Assembly (NCBI GenBank): GCA_905147135.1
Contig: LR990059.1
Coordinates: 16,453,001-16,517,000, forward strand
Reading direction: 5' to 3'
Source of the DNA: Blastobasis lacticolella
Lineage: Eukaryota; Arthropoda; Insecta; Lepidoptera; Blastobasidae
Length of the DNA: 64,000 nucleotides
The notes beneath the pieces are model-generated. The model was given only the letters and a program-made list of their open reading frames with translations, searched no databases and was not told the origin of the DNA. This document shows, one piece after another, positions 34,601 to 46,600 of this stretch. The position numbers were made by a program, and so were the translations under genes. The stretch's first letter is position 1, and every line of letters starts with the position of its first letter.

Positions 34601-37600
34601 TTTAAACAGATCATAGATCAATTTCAGTGACATATTATTATTGAGTACTTACCTATTAAATTAGCGCTTTTTTGCAAATACCTATATATTTGTTGAAATA
34701 TATTCAATTGTACATAATATAATTAATACATGATTTCGCAAGTAGAGTATATTTAGATGACGATAAGTCTCTACAGTTAAAAAACAGATATTTTATTAAG
34801 TTTTTGTTGGAAAATATCCCTTTTCAGTTGTCGTCAATTTTGCCTCTTTAACCAGGTGTAATTTAATTAAGAGAGCTTTGCGAGGCTTAAGGCGGTGTCG
34901 CAGCCTGAGTCCGGTGCATGGTTGCACGCTTTGCCGTCACCACATCTGAGCACTCTTGTAGACGGCGACTCACTGCGGCTGGCGGTGGCTCTTCGCCTGG
35001 GCTGCGATGTTTGTGAACGTCATCAATGCATCTGCAGTTCCATGGTGGAAGCCAATGGTCACCACGCTTTAAGTTGTTGTCGGTGCTCGGGTAGATTTCC
35101 GCGTCACCACGCTCTTAATTATGTCGTCCGTAGAGCGCTGGTTTCGGCTAATATCCCTTGCGCCCTGGAGCCTCCCGGACTGAGTCGTTCTGATGGCAAG
35201 AGGCCTGATGGTTTAACATTGGTACCATGGCAGAGGGGAAAATGTCTGTTGTGGGACGCCACATGCGTCGGCACCTTTGCGCCCTCACACCTCAGTCGCA
35301 CAGTCAGGGTGGCTGGAACGGCGGCAGAGTTTGCGGCCCTAAGGAAGCAGAAGCTGCAGAAGCTGTCCATTGCTATCCAGCGTGGCAACGCTGCTAGCAT
35401 GTTATTGGCATGCTGTTATTGGCACCTTTGCATCGGGAATGACCGGAAGTGGGACAATCAAAGTTTAGACGAAGAGCTTTTTGTAGCGGATGTTTAGTTT
35501 ATAGTTATGTTAGTTTTATAGTTTGACATTGTGACTTGAATTTAATATTTGAATTATGAGAGTAGTTATCACGATAAAATGGTATGCACCAGTTAGCTTT
35601 ATGTTGTCTGATTAAACCTACAAAGTTTCATTGTAATCGGATTTTCAATTGACAAGAAATTGAAAATTTAGCTTGCATGAAAATTGCAGTTTTCGTCATT
35701 TTCGCCCAATTTCATAAGTAAGGACCTAATATCAAAATTTATGGTTGCACCGTACACTCACACATACCCTTCATCCTCCCTCAGCAAGGGCAGCATAGAG
35801 TGGACGGGCGGAGCACCAGAGGCCGAGCGGCTGGAGGCTGAGCGCGCGGCCGTGCTGCAGCTGGAGGCGACCCTCGCGGCCGCGGGCGGCGCCAAGCTGC
35901 CCGTCACCGAGCACACCTCGCGGATGCTCAGCCAGGTGAGACCCCACAGCGAGGCCAGCGTAGAGTGGACGGACGGGCAATGGACACTAACATATCAGAT
36001 GCTTCGCTCCACTCCACGCCCGGCTCCCTGAGGGACGTCCCTACTATCGGGAGAGCCCACCTGACGCCCTCGCTTCACCTGCTTCACCAACGCCCATGTC
36101 GCGGATTGATTGAGCGCCATCTGCAATAAGACGATTAAAATATAAGTCAATTGGTCCGATATCTTATGCATGAAACTACACTAATAAACGTTATTACTTC
36201 TAAACCATATTATGTTCATCATTGTTATAAAAACATCATTTCCAAAATAAGTTATACTTATGCAAGGCAAATAACATCCATTCTGTCAACCATAAAATAT
36301 TATAATTCAATCCTATTCTTCAATATAGCGAAGATCTAGATACTTTGCAGACTACTGACTCTTGTTATTCCACTAACGACTACGCTGCGTGTAGAAAGGT
36401 AATGAATTTCCAGAATTCGTTAAAGATTATATCAATGAATATACGAAGCGTGCACAAAAATTTTAATCAGCTCTTACTTACCCTAGAGTTACTTGATATT
36501 GACTTTGACATCTTGGTTTTGACTGAGTGCCGAATGAAAAACCGGATATTCACAGATTCCATTCCAGGCTACACAGTAGAGTGCAGCAAAAATAATCCGA
36601 TTCAAAATGATGGAGTTATTGTATTTGTGAGAAATGGGCTGGATTATGTATGTACGGAGTTAGCGGTGTCAGGGGCTAACTGTCTACAGCTTAGGTTGCC
36701 AAATAATTTTTATTTAATAGCAATGTACAGGTCTCCATCATGTAATAAAATTGATAAGTTTCTTGACTCGTTGGATCTGGTGCTAAACGCCATAAACCGT
36801 AATGAGAGTATAATTTTAATTGGAGACATGAACATAAACATTATTGGGAACTGTCACCCTCAGGCTGATGATTATTTATCCATAATGGCAATGTATGGCC
36901 TCAAAGTAGGCATTGATAAGCCCACTCATGATAATAGTTGTATAGATCACTGCATGATACGAAATAGTAATACACTTAATAAATTTGGCATTTTAAAAAC
37001 GGACATCACGGATCATGATATGGTATTGTGTTCTACTTCATTAAATTGCTGTACGAATAATCGTAACACAAATCAATTGCCATTAATGAGAAAATCTATT
37101 GATTATGAACAATTATACAAAGACACAGAAAAACAATCATGGGAGGATGTGTATAGTCAAACGAATGTAAATTCTGCTGTAGACGTTTTTCAAAACAATC
37201 TTTTGCACCTTATAAATAAGAATACAGTAGTCAAACGAATTCCACACAGAAATCAAAAATTAAAGCCATGGATGACCAATTCAATATTGATTAGCATACG
37301 CAAGCGGAATATATTCTATTCAAATTGTAAAAAATATCCTCAAAATCTTGCCCTAAAAGAAAAATATATAAATTATAGAAGACTGTGCAACAAAATTACA
37401 AAACATGCACGGGAAATGTATTACAAAAGTAAATTAAATAATAGTTCTGGTGATCCTAAAAAAGTTTGGAACATTATCAATGAAGCTACTAACAGAAAGA
37501 AAAAAGACAAATATTTAATACAAGAACTATTACTTAATGATAAATTAATAAAAATGTCTGATGATCCTAAATTTGTAATGAATAGTATTAATGAATATTA

Positions 37601-40600
37601 TTGTACTGTTGGCTCTGATTTGGCTAATGATCATTTAACAAAAATAAAATCAATCGAAAATAAATTAGTCAGTAATGTATCTATACAAAAGTCCTGTAAA
37701 TCATTTTATCTTAGATCAACCAACCCTTATGAAGTAGTAAAAACTATTAGTAAACTTAAAAATAGTGATTCATCAGGAATTGATAATGTAACTTCAAGAA
37801 TTGTAAAACATCTAAAAGATATAATAGCATATCCACTTACCTATATAATTAATCTCAGCTTTAGAACTGGTACCTTCCCTGACGCTCTTAAAATAGCAAT
37901 TGTAATTCCTCTATACAAACAAGGACCCAAAAATATTATTTCTAATTTTCGGCCAATATCCCTTCTACCCACAACTTCTAAAATTATTGAAAAAGTTGTT
38001 AAATCCAGACTAGCCATTTACACAAAGGACTTCTTAGCGGATAATCAATATGGATTCAAAAATGAGGTTGGTACTAGTGACGCAATTGCCGAGCTCACAA
38101 CTAAAGTAATTCAAAATCATGAACAAAAAAATAAAGTCATTGCTGTATTCGTAGATTTAGCTAAAGCTTTTGACACAGTGTCTCATGCAATATTGTTAAA
38201 AAAGCTAGAAATCCTTGGGATCACAAATAGGGAATATCAATGGTTTCATTCTTATCTGAAGGGTCGAAAACAAATGGTACGTATAGGTAATAGCACAAGC
38301 GATTTGAATACACAAGAAATCAATTTCGGTGTACCTCAAGGAAGTGTGCTCGGGCCTGTGCTTTTCAGTATTTACTTAAATGATTTCTGCACACTGATAC
38401 CTGATTGTAGTACAATATGTTTTGCGGATGACACTGTATTGATTTTTAGCGGTGCAACTTGGGATGAGACCATTCAAAAGACAGAAACCGGTCTTCGCTG
38501 TGCTGGAGACTGGTACAGTCGTAACCTACTTACGCTAAATGAAAAAAAAACAGTGTGTATGGTATTTGCACCCACTAAAGCCGGACTACCCCGAAGCATA
38601 CCAAAAATTAAAATTCATGCATGTAGTTTGCCAAAGGATTGCGATTGTAGGACACTGGAATATGTGGAGTATACCAAGTATCTCGGCGTAGTTATCGATC
38701 AACACCTCCGGTGGGACAATCACATTGATATACTGTCTAGAAAAATTAGAAATCTGGGTTATATTTATAGCGACTTAAGGAATATTTTAAATAGTAAATT
38801 GCTTCTAAGGATATATTATGCACTAACTCAGTCATTGCTTTTATATGGGATACTGGCTTGGGGGGCCTGTGGCTCAACCTTACTTGAGAAACTTAACAAA
38901 GCACAAAAGTTAAATTTAAAAATTATAAAACGGAAAAATATCAGATTTCCTACTGTCCAACTTTTTCAAATGTGTAAAGTTCTTACCCCTAGACAAATAT
39001 ATCTTTGGCAAATTTTGTTGCACATGGAAAGAAATATTTCAAAATTTCCCCTGGCAATAAGGAAAAGAAACGTACGTATTGGCATTATGCCTAAATACAA
39101 TATCCCTAACTACAGGTCTAGTACATTCGGACGCCGGCACTTTACACAGGTAGCACCCAGACTGCACCATATCTTGCCGAGCAGCCTGTCGCAATTGGTG
39201 GATGAAAAGGATGAATTAAGGAATACAAGTTCGCTTAAAAATAAACTAAAACAGTATCTACTTAATAAAAATCAGTTGGAAATGGATGAACTGTGGAAAA
39301 GGATATCTATAAGTAATGAATAGTATGGTATGCCGTATAATATAGGTGTTTGTATTCTTTTATTTGTGTTTTATATATATGACGGATCACGGTCAATAGT
39401 ATGGACTCACGTGGTCAATAGTACGGACTCATGACGATGAAAACGGAAGTGGGAGTGCGCCCTCTGGTGGGGCGTGCTGACAGAGTCTCGACGGCACGAC
39501 TCGGGCCGAGTGGCGGCCATTCTTGGCGCGACCGCCGCCGAGGAGTGACGCGTCTTAAAACTGTCTCCACATTTCGTTTGTTTACGTTTGAAGTTCGTTA
39601 ATAGAAAGTGTTATTTACGTTTAAAAATAAAGTCATTTTAAAATCACCTTTGAAATAAGAAAGTAAATTACCTCAACTGCCTACATTTGTAATACCGCTC
39701 TGAATTCTAGTGAAATTACAGGGTGTTTCATAATACATGTATAAAGCCGAAAGGGTGTTAAAGTAGAGCTTTCAAAGAGTGCACTGGGGACTTCATTTTA
39801 TCCGGACCTTGAATTTTAATTTTAATAAAAAAAAATAATTTTTAAAGATAAATAACCATATCGACTACGTTGAAGCGCAGCTCTATTTCAAGTTGATGAT
39901 CATATAAAAAACAGGTTAATAACCTCGTGCGACCCCTATCGAAACAAAGCAACCTCCTCAAGCCTACTACCAGGAGCCTAATGCTGCGTACACACCGGGC
40001 GATGTGTGACGCGCACCCGTTTCGGCTAACGATTGTCCGTTGACGTGTGCCAGCCGGCAATCCGCAGTGCAGCGTGGCGGTAACATCAAACGGATAGAAG
40101 TAATCATCCAATCGCAGTTTGGGCGGATACCGAAGGCCAACAAACAAACGTGCAAATACGAGCCCAAATCGGTTCCCAAAACTCCCAAAGATCGTTTGCT
40201 TGACCACGAAATGCAAGTATTAGACCTTAGAAGTCCAAATAATTCGGCCGACAGCCCTTCGTTGGCGTACGTTGAGTGTGTACACACCATAAGGACGAGT
40301 AATAACCTCGTGCCATTCATATCAAAACAAACCAACCACCTTCATCTTACTACCAGGCGTCGTACTAAATGTTACCTACTTATCTACATGAATAGGCTCT
40401 ACCAAATTAACTAGGAACTTGCCTACACTAATTATTTTCGATAGGTAGGTATGCTTAAATAGTCGGAGCGTCGGTGGCCTATGGTTGCGGTATCCGACTC
40501 GTACGCGTGAGGTACCGGGTTCGAATCCCACTGCCGCCATGTACCACTAACTCTTTTCTAAGTTATGCACAGTAGCTGAATACTAACCGATGCTTTTACG

Positions 40601-43600
40601 GTGAGGGAAATCATCGTGATGAAACTTACACATTCAGTTCAGACGACTGAATGTGTAAGTAACCATGATCCAATCTGGTCAGGTTCCCTTGGTAGCAGGG
40701 TTAGGAGCCAGGAATGTCAGATGGCAGTCGCTCCACTGCAATTAATTACCTAATCTGCCAAATCCTAGATCATGGACCATAGTCAAGGCGGACCACGGGC
40801 ACGGAAAATAATTTTGTGGAGAGAAAAGAATTTGTTACAGTGGAGCGACTACCATCTGACCTCCATGACCCTGCTACCAGGGGAACCTGACTCGATTGGA
40901 CCATGGTTACAATTTCAGTTGCCAGAATTTGCAGATTTCATCATGATGTTTCGCTCACCATAGGAGCATCGGTTAATTTCAACTAATGTACATAACTCAG
41001 AAAAGAGTCATTGGTACATTGCCACAGCGGGATTCGAACCCGGCACCTCTCTCGCTTACGAGTCGGATACTCAACCGCCCAGCCACCAACGTTCTTGAAA
41101 AACATACTTAAGATAGCTACATAACTAAAACAGAATTCGTTCAATTGATAAATCGTTCTACACAAATAAGTAGGTACTATGTCCTACTAAAATGGTTCAC
41201 TCATCTAGGGACCTACGTAGCGTAGGGAACCACTTATGAGACTAGTTTTGTTGAAACAGATTACAGACAGGTTTTACTAAATACCTACATGTTTTCATGA
41301 ACAGATAAAAGCGTTGTCTTTTCTGCTTATTTCCCGTCGGAAAAGAACCTCCTAACGTTACGATTAGGTACTAGCTAGGTAGCATATCTTAAAGTCTAGC
41401 TAGAACCTAGACCTTTAAAGCATGTAGGTACGTACCTTTTTAAAGTTATTTTATGAAAACAAACAGCGTCAGGTGCCATACTTTCTTGCTTTCTTGTGGC
41501 TCGGATGACTGATAGGTATTAACTATCAAGTAAGCTTGCACTCGTATCGTAGCGTAGCTAGGTAGGTACACTCCATACACACAGATACACAACACTACGC
41601 AGGCTCTGGTTGCTATGCAATACGTAAATAGGTAGGTACCATGGTGTTTGGCCTACTGCTAGCTTGCATTCATACACAGAATAATGATTATCACAATACT
41701 TAAACGTTGAACGCTGAACACAGACAAGACTACGTTAATACTGGTACCTGAAGTTCACATCATTCGTTCACATCGTTAACACTCTTATCACAGTTATCTT
41801 CACAATAGGTACTTAGGTATCCTACAACTACAACGCAACAATCATTTCGGTCACGCGAAAAGCTAAAAATGAATGAACGAATACGACGCGAAAGTAGGCA
41901 AATTTCGTCAATGGAAGTCGCGCCGTGGGTCAAACCACAAAATAAAGAACGGCCCGCCAAAGTATTCTATTTTTAGATTTTGTAGTTTTCAGTTTCTATT
42001 TTGATGTCAAAAGCGCCGCCACAGCTCCGGCGCCGGCCTTGACCTTGACGGCACGTGCAAAAGGATTCGTACTTAGGGATCCGTGTTTTAGGGGTCTAAC
42101 TTATTTCGCCTTTTATGTTCTCTCGTTTTATGTTCTCCTGGTAGTTGCACCATAATGTTGATTTTTTTTTAATTTGTTAAAGTGAGTCTCAAGCGAATCC
42201 AACTGTGGGCTTAATAATAATCCTTATGGCGATGGCCTACATTTGCTTATCACGATTTTATCGGGTAGTTTGGTACAATGACAGTAACCTAGACAGTAAT
42301 TTCTAAAATTGTGTTTGGGTCCGTGCTCCACCTAGGTGACCTAGGTTCTCCAATTGGGTGAAGCCTTGGATATTTACAGGTAAAGCTCCATCAACTAAGA
42401 ATCATTAAGTTAATTTTAGTTGATAAGAAATGTTCGTGAAAACGATAGGTACGATTACCTACGCGACACTGAAACATGACTGACAGACATGACATGAGAA
42501 AGCAAACTCGTAAAAAGACAAAGATGTTACATTAATTAGAGTTTGCTACATTAATATGCTACAGTAATTTGAATAAGACTACTTTGCTATTAGTTAGGTG
42601 GTGGTGCACTTTCGTAAAAACTATGAATGAACCTTTTGAATTAAAATCATAATTGATTACAATATTTTTTTGTACAGAACCCTCGAAACCAAAAAATACA
42701 AAACGGATAATTTAGACCTCCTTAATATTGCGCCTAGTACGTGGGGTGTCCATAAAATAAGCCAGTGCAAATACAGGCATGACGCATTTCATCTTAGTCC
42801 TCACAGTGACAACGCATCTGCTGTTCTGCATGTTTGTTGCCTGCAACCTAAATGCTTAAATCCTAGTACGTAAATAGTGTTGCTAGGTATTTTTTCAGCT
42901 ATTCAAATTTAATATTCACCTTCTTGAATTCAAACATGAGTAGAATTTAATAATTACTATTAGATAGGTACTAAAATGACATCTTTCCTTATTTCGGAGC
43001 TGGCGGAAAAGTTCAACGAGAAATGCATAAACTTGTGCCAAGACTCACCACATGCATTCAACAGGATGTAGACTGAGTGAAAAAATAGACAAAAAAAGTA
43101 TAACAACAATATCGTGTAGTTTTGCTGCACTTTCCAAAAATATTAAAATCTAGTGAATGTACTTTATGGACACCCTGTGATATCAGTATCCCGTACATAG
43201 TCCACCTGCTTCAGTCATGACTGCCTAGTACAATAGAAGATATGGCGCAGACGCGAAATCAAGCTGTAACTTTTTTGCCTATTAATGTTTATTGTGTTTT
43301 CGCAATTAGTTTGAAGACTATGTACCTAGGTGCAACATTGTGTTGAAGGCAACAAAAAACAAATAAATTAAAGTAGAAACAAACATCGAAATGTCTTGTT
43401 TTTGTGCCGGACTGCTCACGAGCTGCTTGTAATAATAATTTTATTAACCAGCCACTTGAGGTATTGATCGTAGTGATCTTTAGATTGAATTTTAAAACTC
43501 ATATGAAACGGTAGGTAGAAAAGACTTAAAGGCACAAAACCTATATCCTATCTGTAACTGGTAAAATTGTATTATTCAGTTGATTGACCTGATTATGAAC

Positions 43601-46600
43601 TTGAGTGATCTATTACAACTGATTTCTAGAGATGCGGTCTTTCGTTTTCAAAATGTGATTATCGACATTGAAAAAGAAAAAGTTCGATAGTCATTTTCTC
43701 GGTAACTATTCCACGCACGAAAAAAATAATTGTACCTATCGTTTTAATACGTTTAGCACTCCATCCAGTTCACGGCTTTATACATGTATTATGAAACACC
43801 CTGTATAAGTGATGTGCAAAAATGAAATGGAATAAATACAGTGGAGTAAATGTGAACCTTTTCTTTAATTTATCTGGACGAATACGAACTGATGACAATG
43901 ATCCTGATACACCCCATTCCTTCACGCGACGACATCAGAAGCGGTGATGACGAACGCAACGCCCAAGAGATGGTATGATAAAAAGCAACAAAGAAAATGC
44001 AGATACGCTACGTGAAAGCGTAATAATAAAAGAAAGGTGATTACTCGATCCAGTTGAGTTGCCTACATTAAAATGTAAAATGATTTAACATGTTCAAAGC
44101 GCAGCCAAAAGTCCAAACACCCCGAGATATAAGACAAAGACTTCGTCAGAAAGATTGGGGGATTCATAAAGTAAACAGCAGATCATCTGTACCAAATGGG
44201 TCATGGTCAAGGCAGACCCCGGGCCTTCGAGAGCACCACTGGGATATCGACAACATTATTAAAAATCGAGTGAAACTTACTATGGACGGCACTTTGGTAT
44301 GGCTTCTTTGTTTTTGTTAAATTTAATTTAGATTACTCATGTAAAATATTTTCCTTTTTAAATATAAAATTGAGTTAGTTAAATAATTTGCGTAGTTCTA
44401 AATTAGCCAGCTATAGTTTATTCAATGACTTTAAAGTAAACGCTTACATTTAGATTCATTTAGCAGTGTGGTTTGACACCACAAGTAAATTAATTGCTTA
44501 GATTTCTGCAGATTAAATAAAATCAAACAATTAAAAACGGTGTATATTAATTTTTTATTTTTGTTTTACTAATACAATTATTTTCTTCTATTGCATAACA
44601 ATGGTGCACAACGGTTCGCTTCACCTACAAGAACAACATTGGAATGCAACGCTGGACTGGTAGCCTCAACGTGATTGTTTCAACATGGGACGACGATGGT
44701 AGACAATCTGCGAGTGTAAATGACTGAGAAATGATGTGATATTAACAGTTCCTCTCTATCTGGTGAGTCCTATACATAATTATTATTTAGTAAAAACCTG
44801 TGCTGAAGAGGCTCCCTAGCGGATTTTAGGAGTTATTTACTTTTACAAATAAGAAAAGTATTCTGACAGAAACACTATTGATACCCTTAGTAGAGAGAAT
44901 GGCAGGTTTATTTGTATCTTTAGTGAAACTACAAATAGAAAGAATGTAAACAAAACATAAACAACGTCAGTTACGTCAGTGTTACAATTTGTTGGTAAAA
45001 ATGTCAAAAACTACTGCTAAGTTTAAAAATGTTAGCTTTTGCGGGTACCTATGTCAATTAATGTAGGCTGTCTGATAGAAAGTTACTAAGAAAAAAAATC
45101 ACTCCACAAAAATAGTAAGAATTATGTTAAATCCGTCCCAATGTCAAACAGTGTTTATAGTAAAAAAAGTGTTATTTAATCTAAGATTATTTTACCATCT
45201 TAAAACATGGTGCGCTATGATTTTACGTATTACCAACATCACGTCAGTTATCAGAAAACAAGAATAAGAAATACTTGGAAAGCATAGTGCTAATATTTTT
45301 ATAAATTGAGTACGTAAGCATAGTTATGGAGGTGCTGCTGCTGACTGACTTCTTCTTCTTGATCGTTGCCTCACTGCTGAGGATCCTGACATCTTCGGTA
45401 AACTGCATGTCGGTTTCGATGAATCGTTCGGATATTTGGTCCACCCATCTCTTCGGACTTCGGCCTCTGGGTCTCTTGCCTTCGACTTTTCCCGTCACCA
45501 TAAGTCGTTCCAGATTGCTGATTAAGTAAATATTTGATAATAACAGTGTGGCAGGGATGCCGTAGCAGTGAGTTTGTGGAACAATTAGCTGGTGTACTTT
45601 AGGATGTTGTCTTAGAGATAGGATAGGCTTCACATAGGCTTCGAATGTGCAAATTCAATAACGACCCCGCGATCTCCGCGATTTCTATGCGAGCGGGAGG
45701 GTGCAAACATGTATCGAGAGAAAAAAAAGAGAAAAATTATTAGCGTGTTTGTTTACATTTAACAGGAGAAATTCGAACGAAATTTTCCATATTTCAGTAT
45801 AATGTTTGTTATTGTGGTCGTAGTTTCCCAATGTTGTAGAATAGAGAGATAAGATATCCGCGGTAAAAATGGGATCACCGATATACGTTTCTTTCAATAC
45901 TACAAAAAAGAAGGTAGTTTGGTTAGTAACGTAATTTTATATTAGTATCAAGTTATTTAACGAAAAAAAAAAGTAAACACGATTAAGTGAACTGATTGAC
46001 GGTAGATAATTTAGAATTATGTTTTGAGTAACTAAAGATAAACCTGTGACTTAGTTCGACCGAAAACCATGTGTACTAAGTCAATGTGACTTAGTTTGAC
46101 CTGGATAAAGACTTTGTTAGACGGATCAATCTAAGACGCTAACCCAATACGTGACGACTATCGAGCCGAGGTTTATATGAGATTTATGTGATCGTTTTGT
46201 TTTCTCAAAATTTGTTGCATCATCGGATGAAGGTGATCGTGTTTTATCAGTGATGGTGGGCTAATGGAGCCTATGGGAGAGTTTATGGTTGCTTACCGGC
46301 CTGATGGAGGCTATGGGAGCGTGGCTAATAGCAGGTAGTTGTTTTAAGCTTTGTGAGAAAGTGTTGAACGATAACGATGATGAGAAAATCCAGATATTTT
46401 GGTGATAGTTCAATAGCCGGTTTTATAAATTATTTTTAGCTTCGAGTACTGAAATTTCCTTGATTACTGATATAAAGTAACTATTTTGAGTTCTGTTATT
46501 GTGCCAGTAAGATGAGACAGTGTAAGCAATGGTGAGATTTCATATCCTTCTGCCAGTACAAGTTTTTAAGTACCTGAATTGTTGTTGAGGACAAACATCC

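Larger units (their letters stand above)
39719..43803. mobile_element. 4085-bp TIR element with TA target duplication
   Basis: Ends CAGGGTGTTTCATAATACAT and the inverse, at least 30 bp of TIR, flanked by TA at 39717-39718 and 43804-43805. The intact 3' LTR at about 48744 has a single TA at the same point, so insertion is proven. TA duplication and CAGGG ends fit Tc1/mariner-like elements. No transposase frame is visible. The interior holds two SINE-A copies and a possible smaller MITE. Confidence 0.9.
39380..43934 (+). repeat. 5' LTR, interrupted by a TIR element
   Basis: The two pieces 39380-39718 and 43806-43934 add up to 468 bases, exactly the length of the 3' LTR. Only about one base difference from the 3' LTR was noticed. 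Confidence 0.93.

Noticed and set aside
40040..40414. 124-codon frame inside the TA-flanked element as a transposase
   Set aside because: No helix-turn-helix or DD(E/D) motif. It overlaps similar-length frames on the other strand and is probably chance.
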